Program-made: the position numbers and the translations under genes
Part shown: piece after piece, positions 50,661-60,528 of the stretch
How the letters are laid out: every line of letters begins with the position of its first letter
Numbering within the stretch: position 1 is the first letter of the stretch
Assembly: GCA_016927835.1 (NCBI GenBank)
Contig: JAFGMA010000033.1
Location: 1-64,000 of the forward strand
Length of the DNA stretch: 64,000 bases
Direction: 5' to 3'
DNA from: Candidatus Zhuqueibacterota bacterium
GTDB lineage: Bacteria > Zhuqueibacterota > Zhuqueibacteria > Thermofontimicrobiales > Sulfurfontimicrobiaceae
The notes under the pieces: model-generated
The model's input: only the letters and a program-made list of their open reading frames with translations
The model's database searches: none
Told to the model about the DNA's origin: nothing

Positions 50661-50723
50661 GCCGACTCCTATGGACGCAGTAAAGGGAGGCGCCCCATTC
50701 CTCACGGCGATGGGAGAGTCGGC
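50661..50723. other. Candidate structured RNA/hairpin (strand uncertain)
   Basis: gccgactc...gagtcggc 8-bp closing stem; internal cccat/atggg stem. Confidence 0.45.
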
Positions 50724-50728
50724 TTATT

Positions 50729-50757
50729 GCCTGACGAAAACCAACGTCAGGCTTTTT
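50729..50757 (+). terminator. Rho-independent terminator
   Basis: gcctgacg-aaaaccaa-cgtcaggc followed by ttttt. Confidence 0.8.
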
Positions 50758-50843
50758 AGTGATACCGCATGTTTTATGTTGCTGTGCGTTAATATCAGTC
50801 TAAAATAAGTATCGTCAGCCAACTCGGAAACTTGACAAAAAAT

Positions 50844-51593
50844 TCATATTTGCCGCGAAAATTTTCGGAGACGCATCAAGAGTAAAAGCGGAAAGCCAAG
50901 ATATTTCACCGCCCGCGGGGAACGCTCAGCAAGCTGGCGATCAACAATATGTTCGCGCATCTCGTCGATAACCAAACCCGCTCGCATCGCTGCCATAACA
51001 TAATCGGAAATTTGATTGGGTACACTGCAAGGACGGATTTTCTGACCGGATACCGGTTCGGTGAATTGCGCCTCAACACCTTTCAACAGCATTGCAGGAT
51101 GCATCACCGAGATCAGAATGAATCCGTCCGCTACACAAATCCGTTTCATCTCGCTGAATAAGGCGCGCAGATTCGTGATGTGATCGAGCACCAGGCAACA
51201 GGTTACTCGGTCAAACATTTCTGATTTAAACGGAAGCGGTTGAGCCAGATCATGTTTGATGAAATATGTCTCATTCGCTTTGATTTTTGCGCGCGCTTTC
51301 ACCAGCATGCCATCCGAAAAATCGACGCCTATGACTCTCGCCCCGGCTGTTGCCATTCGCAGCGTATGTCGACCGGTTCCGCATCCGAGATCCGCGATCT
51401 TCAAACCATGCACATCGCCCAGCATCCGGATAAACTTTTCCTGCTCCAGCAGCACCAGCGGATTGTCTTCCTCATCGTAGATGGTAGACCACCAGTCATA
51501 CCCCTCATCGGTGGGCATTACCAAATACTCATTGCCGTTGACGAGTTTGGTTTCAAAAGCTGTTGGAATTATACATTTTCCCGGAGTGCTCAT
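50844..51593 (-). CDS. Class I SAM-dependent methyltransferase
   Basis: 249 aa; LKIADLGCGTGRHTLRMATAGARVIGVDFSDGML. Confidence 0.92.
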   Translation of the reverse strand: MSTPGKCIIPTAFETKLVNGNEYLVMPTDEGYDWWSTIYDEEDNPLVLLEQEKFIRMLGDVHGLKIADLGCGTGRHTLRMATAGARVIGVDFSDGMLVKARAKIKANETYFIKHDLAQPLPFKSEMFDRVTCCLVLDHITNLRALFSEMKRICVADGFILISVMHPAMLLKGVEAQFTEPVSGQKIRPCSVPNQISDYVMAAMRAGLVIDEMREHIVDRQLAERSPRAVKYLGFPLLLLMRLRKFSRQI

Positions 51594-51617
51594 AATTGGC
51601 TTTCATTTAACTTGTGT

Positions 51618-52718
51618 TCAAACATCCATTACTCTTTGATCAAGCAGCCTGGAAAGCGTCGCCATGTTGCCCGGACTCCATCCGAAAGCTCTGCGCCAAA
51701 CCTCATCGCTCTCCATGCATAAATAGACAAACACCTCTTCCGAATACGTGCGAATGATTTCGAGCATCTTTTTGAACATCTCAATCCGGATGTGTTTGAA
51801 ATAGCGCAACTTGCCATCAATTCCCGGAAAAAACTCCCCGGTTACAATTTTGCTGGCGGGATGCCGCTGCCGAATGATTGAATCGAGGTACGGGGGGTAT
51901 CGCAATGCCCCCAGACTGATCCAGGCGATTCTGTCGGGAACAATCACGCTGAATAATTTTTCAACGACTGCTCTGTAACCGGTTTCCCAATTATCGGTAT
52001 AAATCATCGGATCGAAATGGAAACCCAGTCGATACCCCTCTGCCTGGCAACGCCTTGCAGCATGCAAGCGCTCATCGATGGTGGGCGAAAGCGATTCTTC
52101 AGTCCGGCTGATGCTCTCCGAATTCAATGACCACGAAATGACAGTTCTTTGGTTGTGCTGCAAATCCAATAAACTGTCAATGAAAACGGATTTGGTTTTC
52201 AATTCGATTATGGCATTGTCGTACCTAGCGAAAAATTTTATCAAATGCGCACCGTACCCGGTCAGCGGTTCCAGTGTGAGGCTATCCGTCAATTCTCCGG
52301 TTCCGATTCGATAAAAGCGCCGGGGATGCTGTGTCAGCAACTGATGCAGCTCCCGGAAAAGATCGTCGATATTGACGTACACCAGCATCAACGGATTGGT
52401 GAAATATCCCTGCAGAATGCAGTACGTGCAATCGAGATCACAATTATTTGCTGTATTCAGAATTTTATAACCGCAACACAGGTGGCGCTGCGTGCCGGGA
52501 CACGATTTGAAAAAATGCCCTTTCTGACGGGCAAGCAGCAAAATACGCTTGCCTTCTGTGATCGGATCCGGCGTTTGCAAAATTTCATTTACAATTTGAT
52601 GCGGATCATCTATCACCGCCACAGGGATACCGGGGATATTTTCAAGGATACCGCGTACCATTGGCAACGACTGAATGCTTTGCTCAAGCACGATTTTTCG
52701 GGGTTGATAACATTTCAT
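51618..52718 (-). CDS. SPL (spore photoproduct lyase)-family radical SAM protein
   Basis: 366 aa; NCDLDCTYCILQGY radical SAM motif; GTGELTDSLTLEPLT; VISWSLNSESISRTEE. Confidence 0.88.
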   Translation of the reverse strand: MKCYQPRKIVLEQSIQSLPMVRGILENIPGIPVAVIDDPHQIVNEILQTPDPITEGKRILLLARQKGHFFKSCPGTQRHLCCGYKILNTANNCDLDCTYCILQGYFTNPLMLVYVNIDDLFRELHQLLTQHPRRFYRIGTGELTDSLTLEPLTGYGAHLIKFFARYDNAIIELKTKSVFIDSLLDLQHNQRTVISWSLNSESISRTEESLSPTIDERLHAARRCQAEGYRLGFHFDPMIYTDNWETGYRAVVEKLFSVIVPDRIAWISLGALRYPPYLDSIIRQRHPASKIVTGEFFPGIDGKLRYFKHIRIEMFKKMLEIIRTYSEEVFVYLCMESDEVWRRAFGWSPGNMATLSRLLDQRVMDV

Positions 52719-52801
52719 GTTGAGGTGTATTCAGCTTTGACGATCGAGCCGCATTCCAACAGAATGCTGTCGAACATAAGAGTGTATTTCAAAAATGATG
52801 A

Positions 52802-53776
52802 TTATTTCACACCTCCGGAGGCGTCTTTGGGTTTGCCTTGCTCTGAGATATCAAGTATTTTCCGGATGGTCCAATATGTCTTGCGATCGATTACCAGCCT
52901 CATCGCCGCGGTCGCTTCAATGATTTGAGCGCCAGTTTTGATCCCTGCAATGGCAACGTGAATCGACGGATGTGCCAGGGTTGCCGCCAGCACCAATTGA
53001 TAAATTGATACACCGGCTGCCTCTGCCAGCGGTTTCAATTGCTGCACTTTGCCAGCCAACAGCTTGAAGCGATCGGATTGAAAATCCGGATGAAATGCCC
53101 TGAAGTCGCTAAAGCTCTCCGAGCCGCTGTATTTTCCGCTCAACAAGCCTTTATGCATCGGGGAATAGACCATCACACCGATATTTTGCGCCTGGCAGTA
53201 AGGCAGTATTTCAGCTTCAATTTGCGTATTAAACAGGCTATAGGGTGGCTGCAGTACAGTGTAATTTCCGAAGTGCCGCGCTGCACGCAATTGCTCCACA
53301 TTAAAATTGCTGACACCGTAATGCCGGATTTTGCCCTGGCTGCGCAGGTTTTCAAGGGTTTCGGTGATCTCCGCCAGTCGTGTGAGTTGATCGTAAAAAT
53401 GCAGCAGATATAAATCAATATAACCGGTTTTCAAACGTTTCAAAGAGAGATCGCAGCGCTCCAAAATATGTGCTGGCGATAAATCGGGATAGCGCGTTCT
53501 ATCCGGATTGAAATGATTGAAAACTTTGGTTGCAATGACAATTTCATCTCGCGGCAGAGCCTGTATGGCTTCGCCCAGAACTTCTTCGGCATAGCCATCG
53601 CCATACGCCTCGGCTGTATCGTAAAAATTGATCCCCGAATCGTAAGCCGTCCGCATGGCTTTCAACAGGGTTGTTTTCGATTGTTCTCCCCAAAATCGCG
53701 GACTGAGCTGCCAGGTTCCAAAGCTCACCGGCGAAACGCTTAAACCGCTTGCTCCCAGAATGACTCTCTCAGGCAT
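52802..53776 (-). CDS. Aldo/keto reductase
   Basis: 324 aa; LSVSPVSFGTWQLS, INFYDTAEAYGDGYAEEVLGEAI, LKRLKTGYIDLYLLH, HYGVSNF. Confidence 0.95.
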   Translation of the reverse strand: MPERVILGASGLSVSPVSFGTWQLSPRFWGEQSKTTLLKAMRTAYDSGINFYDTAEAYGDGYAEEVLGEAIQALPRDEIVIATKVFNHFNPDRTRYPDLSPAHILERCDLSLKRLKTGYIDLYLLHFYDQLTRLAEITETLENLRSQGKIRHYGVSNFNVEQLRAARHFGNYTVLQPPYSLFNTQIEAEILPYCQAQNIGVMVYSPMHKGLLSGKYSGSESFSDFRAFHPDFQSDRFKLLAGKVQQLKPLAEAAGVSIYQLVLAATLAHPSIHVAIAGIKTGAQIIEATAAMRLVIDRKTYWTIRKILDISEQGKPKDASGGVK

Positions 53777-53905
53777 GTTACCTCCCTATTCTTCGCAAAA
53801 TCTGACTCCTGCAAAACACGAACATTTCCCGGCTCGCGGAATTAAAATATCTTCTCCCAACTGACTTGAAATTTACAAAACTAATTGCTTTCACGCAAGT
53901 TCTTT

Positions 53906-53966
53906 TTAAGATATGGGATAAATTCACTTGGTCATTTTGCTCAAAAATAATTTTGATAACCAGCCA
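53906..53966. repeat. 106-bp TIR element, truncated copy D (left ~60 bp)
   Basis: ttaagatatgggataaattcacttggtcattttgctcaaaaataattttgataaccagcca. Confidence 0.75.
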
Positions 53967-54150
53967 GACAGTACGTAGATCATCAGGTTCCCAACAGAAT
54001 TTTCAGACATCCGTTTTGCAGGTTGAATAATTTTAACTTGATATTTAGTAATATTCTGCTATATTTATAGCCCGCAACCTGTTCGCCTATCATTATTTTT
54101 TCGCGGAGCAATTGGAAAATCAGCCGCGAAACATGGAAAGGAGTACCATC

Positions 54151-55017
54151 ATGCAGTATTTATCTCGCGAAATCAAATTGGCAGCGTTTATCGAAACGAT
54201 TCTTCAGGAAGACATTTCCGACAGGGGTGATGTAACGACGCTTGCCACGATACCCGAAAATTTGCAGGCAACGGCAAAAATAATCGCCAAACAGGATGGA
54301 TTCATCGCCGGTAACTGGGTTGCCGAAACGGTTTTCAAGAATGTCGAACCAGCTCTCGAATACACCATTTTGAAGGAGGACAGCTCCGGCGTGCGTATCG
54401 GTGACATCATCGCCGAAGTCAACGGCTCGGCGCGCGGTATTTTGACTGCTGAACGCACTGCGCTGAATCTGCTGGGCAGGCTGTCCGGCGTGGCAACACT
54501 CACCAAAAAATTTACCGACAAAATTGAAGGCACCGGCGCAAAAGTACTGGATACGCGGAAAACAACACCCGGCTTGCGCCTGTTCGAAAAATATGCCGTC
54601 AAAGTGGGCGGAGGTGAAAATCACCGTTTCGGATTGTCGGATATGATTCTCATCAAAGAAAATCACATCGCAGCCGCCGGCGGTATCCGTACGGCTGTGG
54701 AAAAATGCCGGGAGTACATGACTGACCATAAGCTTGCACTCGCAATCGAAGTAGAAACGACCAATCTGGATGAAGTACGAATTGCATTGGAAATGCAGAT
54801 CGAGCGCATCATGCTCGATAATATGTCAACCGAAGAGGTTGCGAACGCCGTGAAACTCGTGCAAGGCAAAGCAGAACTGGAAGTGTCCGGGGGAATCACT
54901 CTTGAAAATATTTACGACTATGCGCAAGCGGGAGTTGATTATATTTCGGTTGGCGCATTGACTCACTCCGCTCCCATCCTCGATATCTCCCTGCTTTTGG
55001 AGCCGCTCCCAGCCTGA
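54151..55017 (+). CDS. nadC: Nicotinate-nucleotide diphosphorylase (carboxylating)
   Basis: EDISDRGDVTT, AERTALNLLGRLSGVATLT, LDTRKTTPGLRLFEKYAVKVGGGENHRFGLSDMILIKENHI. Confidence 0.96.
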   Translation: MQYLSREIKLAAFIETILQEDISDRGDVTTLATIPENLQATAKIIAKQDGFIAGNWVAETVFKNVEPALEYTILKEDSSGVRIGDIIAEVNGSARGILTAERTALNLLGRLSGVATLTKKFTDKIEGTGAKVLDTRKTTPGLRLFEKYAVKVGGGENHRFGLSDMILIKENHIAAAGGIRTAVEKCREYMTDHKLALAIEVETTNLDEVRIALEMQIERIMLDNMSTEEVANAVKLVQGKAELEVSGGITLENIYDYAQAGVDYISVGALTHSAPILDISLLLEPLPA

Positions 55018-55094
55018 CGCTTTTTCCCGCTAATAATTCAGGCAGCGCGATTAACCCGGTTTCAAAAAAAATTGTGACGAAAGGAAAAAAAAGT

Positions 55095-56864
55095 ATGCGA
55101 ATGAGCCGCTTATTTTCTCAAACGCTGAGAAAAGCGCCAGCCGGTGCTGAAGTTGCCAGCCATGAATTGCTCTTGCGAGCCGGATTCATACGCCAATTGG
55201 CAACCGGAATTTTCAGCATGCTGCCGCTGGCACGACGTTCACTGACCAAAATTGAAAATATCATCCGCGAGGAGATGAATGCTATCGGCGGGCAGGAGAT
55301 CACCATGCCGGTCGTTAATCCTGCGGAAATCTGGCAGAAAACTGGTCGCTGGTACCAGATCGGTTCGGAAATGGGAAGATTCAAAGATAAAGCCGGTCGT
55401 GATATGGTACTGGCGATGACGCACGAAGAGGTTGTCGCTGACCTAGTGCGCAACGAAATCCAATCATATCGCCAGTTGCCCGCACTTTTGTACCATATTC
55501 AGACCAAATGGCGCGATGATCCGCGTCCCCGCGCCGGCTTGATTCGAGTGCGGGAATTCACCATGAAAGACAGCTACAGCCTGGATGCCGACTGGGATGG
55601 TCTGGACCGGCAGTATCGCGCCCATTACCAGGCATATTTCAATATTTTCAACCGCTGCAAATTGCCGGTGATCGCGGTGAAGTCTGATGTGGGGATGATG
55701 GGCGGTCAACTGGCGCATGAATTCATGTACCTGACACCCATCGGCGAGGACACATTGATCCTCTGCGATGCCTGCTCCTATGCCGCGAATCGCCAGATTG
55801 CCCGGTTTCGAAAGCCGGCGCCGGCATCGGAGGCGCCCCGGGCATTGGAGAAAGTTGCCACACCGCAAATGAAAACCATCGAAGAGGTTGCCGGATTTTT
55901 AAACGTTGCGCCTTCGAAAACTGCCAAAGCGGTCTTCATGATCGCTTCGATCCCTGAAAATGAGACAACTGTCGACCGATTCGTGTTCGCGATCGTGCGT
56001 GGCGATATGGAAGTCAATGAAACCAAATTGGCGAATGCACTGAAAGCCACTGAACTGCGCCCTGCAACTGAAGACGAGATTTGCGCAACTGGTGCTGTTC
56101 CGGGCTATGCCTCACCCATGGGACTGAAAAATGTGCTTATCGTGATCGATGACTTGATCCCCGATTCACCGAACCTGGTGAGTGGCGCGAATGCTGAAGG
56201 CTATCATTTTAAAAATGTCAATTACGGACGCGATTTTCAGGCGGCAATTGTGGCAGACATCGCGGCGGCACGTGATGGTGATAAATGTCCCGAATGTGGT
56301 GCGCCGATGCGAGCCGTGCGCGGAATCGAGGTGGGAAATATTTTCAAGCTGGGTACGCGCTACAGCGATGCCTTCGGCTGCACATTTTTGGATCATGAGG
56401 GTAATGAAAAGCCTGTCATTATGGGATCTTATGGCATTGGCAGCGGCAGGCTGCTGGCATCCATCGCCGAAAGGCATCATGATGAATACGGACTCATTTT
56501 ACCGATTACGGTGGCGCCTTTTCAGGTTCATCTGGTGATGTTGAACAGATCCGGCGAAGAAAACGAGATCGCGCGCCATGCAAACCTGCTGTATGAGCGA
56601 ATGCAACATGCCGGCATCGAGGTACTGTTCGACGATCGCCCCGAAAGTCCCGGCGTGAAATTCAATGACGCTGATTTGATCGGGGTGCCGCTTCGGGTAA
56701 CGATTGGCAAACGATTTTTGCAGACTGGAAACGTCGAAGTCAAGCGACGAGATGCCAGGGAGAGCACTAACATTGCGTTCGATGAAGCCGTGACGGCACT
56801 TGAATCGGAAATCCGCAAACTCAAATCAGAGATCGATAGCCGCATCGCAGAGGTGACAATGTGA
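55095..56864 (+). CDS. proS: Proline--tRNA ligase
   Basis: ORF 55074..56864; RMSRLFSQTLRKAPAGAEVASHELLLRAGFIRQLATGIFSMLPL; LIRVREFTMKDSYSLD; internal editing domain; MGSYGIGSGRLLASIAE. Confidence 0.96.
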   Translation: MRMSRLFSQTLRKAPAGAEVASHELLLRAGFIRQLATGIFSMLPLARRSLTKIENIIREEMNAIGGQEITMPVVNPAEIWQKTGRWYQIGSEMGRFKDKAGRDMVLAMTHEEVVADLVRNEIQSYRQLPALLYHIQTKWRDDPRPRAGLIRVREFTMKDSYSLDADWDGLDRQYRAHYQAYFNIFNRCKLPVIAVKSDVGMMGGQLAHEFMYLTPIGEDTLILCDACSYAANRQIARFRKPAPASEAPRALEKVATPQMKTIEEVAGFLNVAPSKTAKAVFMIASIPENETTVDRFVFAIVRGDMEVNETKLANALKATELRPATEDEICATGAVPGYASPMGLKNVLIVIDDLIPDSPNLVSGANAEGYHFKNVNYGRDFQAAIVADIAAARDGDKCPECGAPMRAVRGIEVGNIFKLGTRYSDAFGCTFLDHEGNEKPVIMGSYGIGSGRLLASIAERHHDEYGLILPITVAPFQVHLVMLNRSGEENEIARHANLLYERMQHAGIEVLFDDRPESPGVKFNDADLIGVPLRVTIGKRFLQTGNVEVKRRDARESTNIAFDEAVTALESEIRKLKSEIDSRIAEVTM

Positions 56865-56971
56865 TTGGATTCTTGTGGCAACCTATTCCAAAAGCCGGAT
56901 TTGCAGATGGGTCAGACTTCCGCGCGGATTTTGGCAGGAGAACCCAGGCGCAACAAAAATCACACTTGCCT

Positions 56972-57475
56972 CTAAAATCGTAAATCTTCAATATTAATTC
57001 TGAGACAAAAGCAGGCAATAGAAAAGTGGCAGCGAACTACAAAAAATCTAGTCAATCCGGCTTTTAACGTAAAAGGCAAATTGATTTTGCCGGAACCATT
57101 CGGACTGCTCAGGCTGATGGTCACCCTCGCCGTGGTCAGGATGCTGTCCTCAGGCGTATACGTGTTCATGAGTTGTGTGCTGAAATATGTGGTGCCGAAT
57201 CCATAATTGCTTTCGTCGGGCATCAATTCGGAATCAGAAAGCTCCCCTTCAGTGGTTGAAACTGACAAGCTGGATCCGGCTGCTACCGGATTTCCATGAA
57301 TATCGAACAAACGAATTTCGATATTTGCGGATTCTCCCGCGTCCAGAACCGTTTTATCAGGAATCGCGGTAAAAGTGTGAATTCCCCGGCTGAAGATGAC
57401 CCTGTTCTCAGCCCAGACTTTCACATCATTATTATTTTGATCTTTGCCCCAGGCATACGCCACAATCACTGCCAT
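56972..57475 (-). CDS. Ig-like (Big-type) domain fragment/hypothetical protein, possibly truncated at its N-terminus
   Basis: 167 aa beginning MAVIVAYAWGKDQNNNDVKVWAENRVIFS...IPDKTVLDAGESANIEIRLFDIHGNPVAAGSSLSVSTTEGELS; no signal peptide. Confidence 0.55.
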   Translation of the reverse strand: MAVIVAYAWGKDQNNNDVKVWAENRVIFSRGIHTFTAIPDKTVLDAGESANIEIRLFDIHGNPVAAGSSLSVSTTEGELSDSELMPDESNYGFGTTYFSTQLMNTYTPEDSILTTARVTISLSSPNGSGKINLPFTLKAGLTRFFVVRCHFSIACFCLRINIEDLRF

Positions 57476-57479
57476 GCCA

Positions 57480-59192
57480 TCATTTCAGGGTTGCCGAATT
57501 CGCTGCGGGCGATTGCACATCGGTCAACCAAATGCTCCCGATTTTCTGGGTTTGACGGATCGTTCTTTGCAAAAACGAACTCCATGTCTGGGTGCCGCAG
57601 ACCATGGAATCGAGCACACCGAATGTATTCAGAAAATAGGTCAACCGGGCGCTTGCTTCATCAACTCGCGTCTGAATTTCGTTCAGAGCGGCAAGCTCAA
57701 TTTGTCTTTGTTGAAGCGCAATTTTCAGCATATTCTGCTGTTTATTCTGTTTGACAATTTTTTGCGTCGTGAAAAAGGTGATGAGCGGAATCATAATCAA
57801 TAGAAGCCAAACGATCGATCCCAGTTTGAAAACTTTCTGACCTTCCTTGATCTCAAACGGCGTCATATCAACCGAATACAGCATTTCGTTCGAATCATCG
57901 AACGCGCTCCAGGCGGTTCCCAACGCGACTGAGACTTCAGGCAGGGCATCGAGTTGCGCTCGGTCAATTCCTTCGACACTTAAATTTTTGAGCTTCAATC
58001 GCTCAATCGTCGCATCTTCGCCAAATGATTCAACGAGTACAGCCGCAACCTCGGATCGACTCGCCTCACCGGTCAGGATCAAATTATTGATTTTCGGCAA
58101 ATTCATATCATCCTGTTCGAGGAGTAACCGGCTGCGAAGTGTGTTTGCCAGAACCGAAATCGACTCTCCGAAGGAGTCGGTGCCTTCGCCGATGATGGGC
58201 GAAATATGATCGAGTTCATTGCCCCGCATGAAAATCAACCTGCTGAAGTCGTTACCGGCATAGACGATGACGCTGATGTCATTCTCCTGAAACACGTAGT
58301 TCGCTTTAACCAGGTTAACGAGCGATATCTCAACGCTGCTGATCGAAATATTTGGAAGGCGTCTTCCGAGGTTCTCGCTGATAGTTTCGATCAGATGGAG
58401 CATACTTATCTCTGTTTCACGGACGATTGCCAATATCTTCCCATTGGCGATTTTCAGGATAAATACCGATTCCGGATTGATAATTTGATTTTCCGGTTTC
58501 TGCCTGGATAATTCATCGATGATGCGCAGCTTGAGCTTTTTTCCGGTCAATCCCCAATCCGAATCGAAATAGGAATAATAGATGTGGGGTTCCGCCATGC
58601 AAATCGCAAGTTGTATTTTTTTCTTGGCGTACGGACTCAGGGCATCCAGAAGGATGGCGGCGTTGTCCTGATCTGCCCGCTCCTTTTCGGTATAAATCGC
58701 ATCGGAACTCATGGATTTTTCATTCGCCGCTGCTGTGGTTGATTCTGGTTCTGCTCTCTGCTGTGGATTGGGAAGTGAATCGTTTTGCAGCAGATCGATT
58801 TCCGAAAGCATATCCGGGACATGTTCACCATCTCGAATTGCATCATTCCTGGCAGGATAATCCGGGGAATCGATTTGCACCGAGTCGGAATTTTCGGATG
58901 ACGCCGGAGTTGCCTCGCTGTTTTCGGAATCGAGTTGCCCCATATCGGAAGTCAAGTCGATGAGAATCGGATCCTGGGAGGAATCAGTCGCGGTATCGGG
59001 CAACAATTCATTTTGCGTCGGCGCAGGTTCAATCGCATAGGCAAGGATGCAGCTTTTTGCATCGATAAGGCGGAATCGATCTTTGTGTTTCGAAAGGTAT
59101 GCAACGCGCAAGTATCTCCCGTCGGGGTAGAGCCCGATAATGAGTTTTCCTGAATATTTCACCTTATTTACCATCTGCATGTACCGTTTCAT
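57480..59192 (-). CDS. PilM-PilN-like fusion, type IV pilus inner-membrane platform protein
   Basis: 570 aa; actin-like PilM-type region (SISSVEISLVNLVKANY...IVYAGNDFSRLIFMRGNEL...IGEGTDSFGESISVLANTLRSRL), TM, coiled coil, PilN-like tail WSSFLQRTIRQTQKIGSIWLTDVQS. Confidence 0.75.
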   Translation of the reverse strand: MKRYMQMVNKVKYSGKLIIGLYPDGRYLRVAYLSKHKDRFRLIDAKSCILAYAIEPAPTQNELLPDTATDSSQDPILIDLTSDMGQLDSENSEATPASSENSDSVQIDSPDYPARNDAIRDGEHVPDMLSEIDLLQNDSLPNPQQRAEPESTTAAANEKSMSSDAIYTEKERADQDNAAILLDALSPYAKKKIQLAICMAEPHIYYSYFDSDWGLTGKKLKLRIIDELSRQKPENQIINPESVFILKIANGKILAIVRETEISMLHLIETISENLGRRLPNISISSVEISLVNLVKANYVFQENDISVIVYAGNDFSRLIFMRGNELDHISPIIGEGTDSFGESISVLANTLRSRLLLEQDDMNLPKINNLILTGEASRSEVAAVLVESFGEDATIERLKLKNLSVEGIDRAQLDALPEVSVALGTAWSAFDDSNEMLYSVDMTPFEIKEGQKVFKLGSIVWLLLIMIPLITFFTTQKIVKQNKQQNMLKIALQQRQIELAALNEIQTRVDEASARLTYFLNTFGVLDSMVCGTQTWSSFLQRTIRQTQKIGSIWLTDVQSPAANSATLK

Positions 59193-60437
59193 TTATTTGG
59201 GATTAAGTATTTGCTGCATACGGCGCTTGTTATTGGCATAATTAAAAGCGGATTCGAGCGAAATTTTCCGTTCGAGATATAGCTGTTTTAAATCCTGCTC
59301 CATAGTCGTCATCCCGTACGGCGAGCCTTCGCTTATCATCTGATAAATTTCCCCGGTATTGTTGTTTTTGATGGCTGCCTTTATCGAGGGGATCATAAGC
59401 ATAACTTCTTTCGCCAATACGCGTTTGCCATCGAGGCTCGGTATCAGTTTTTGCGAAATCACACAGCGCAGGATATCAGCGAGACGCAGACGCACGCGCT
59501 CCTGATCGCCCGGCACGACCTCGCCGATGATTCGATCGATGCTTTCAACCGCTGAAGAGGTATGCAGCGTTGAAAACACTTTATGACCGCTGTCAGCGAC
59601 TTCCAGTGCGGCGAAAATGGTATCGGGATCGCGCATTTCACCGATAATGATGATATCCGGATCCTGGCGCAGCGCTTCGATAGTGCCCTGCTTGAACGAG
59701 AGCGTATCGCGTCCCACTTCGCGATGGCGGATAAGGCAGCTCTTCGATTCATGGACAAATTCCACCGGTGAAGCGATGATGATGATATGCGATTCGGTAG
59801 TGCGATTATTCAAATCGACGATCGCATCGAGTGTGCTGCTTTTGCCGGAGCCTGTAATGCCCGTAATCAAAACCAAGCCCTCTTTGGTGTGGACCAGGCT
59901 GAAAACACGGGTTACGCTTGCCTGAAACTTGAAGCTATCATACGGGCGCACCTGTGCGTTGATGGAACGTATGTTTAGCGCCAGCGATTCGAGATCGAAA
60001 TAGACGTCAGCACGATAGCGACAAGTTTGACCATCGCTGCTTACGGATGTATGCGAAAAATCATGATTTCGATTGACATACAAGCGTTCGCGTTCGGTGT
60101 GCATCAGCAGATTTTGAATGAGTATATCGCTTTCCTCGATCTCATAGCTGCCGAATTCGGGGACAGGCTTTTTGATGCCATGGATTCTCAGCCGCACCTG
60201 CCGCCTCGATGCCCATCCACCCATATCAATATCCGATGCTTCGAGTTGGCGCATATTTGTCAAAAAATGATTGACCAGGTTTTTTAACAGCATTTTTTGG
60301 TTTTCTGGCAGCTTCTCGATGATGTCCTTACCGATAAAAAGCTGTTTTTCGATGCCGATCAATGAGGAAGGAATTTTGTTGGTAAGCGTTTTCAAAACCG
60401 CTTTTGCATCGTTGATAAGTTGACGATCCATTGCCAT
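59193..60437 (-). CDS. Type IV pilus twitching ATPase, PilT/PilU-like
   Basis: 414 aa; GLVLITGITGSGKSSTLDAIVD, IIIIGEMRDPDTIFAALEVADSGHKVFSTLHTSSAVESIDRII. Confidence 0.92.
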   Translation of the reverse strand: MAMDRQLINDAKAVLKTLTNKIPSSLIGIEKQLFIGKDIIEKLPENQKMLLKNLVNHFLTNMRQLEASDIDMGGWASRRQVRLRIHGIKKPVPEFGSYEIEESDILIQNLLMHTERERLYVNRNHDFSHTSVSSDGQTCRYRADVYFDLESLALNIRSINAQVRPYDSFKFQASVTRVFSLVHTKEGLVLITGITGSGKSSTLDAIVDLNNRTTESHIIIIASPVEFVHESKSCLIRHREVGRDTLSFKQGTIEALRQDPDIIIIGEMRDPDTIFAALEVADSGHKVFSTLHTSSAVESIDRIIGEVVPGDQERVRLRLADILRCVISQKLIPSLDGKRVLAKEVMLMIPSIKAAIKNNNTGEIYQMISEGSPYGMTTMEQDLKQLYLERKISLESAFNYANNKRRMQQILNPK

Positions 60438-60528
60438 AATATTTCAACCTTCCTGTTGAACGAAACGTTAGCCCGGTGGAACAATGAATTGGAAATCCTG
60501 TTTTCCCAATCGCTCTAAACTGCTGCTA

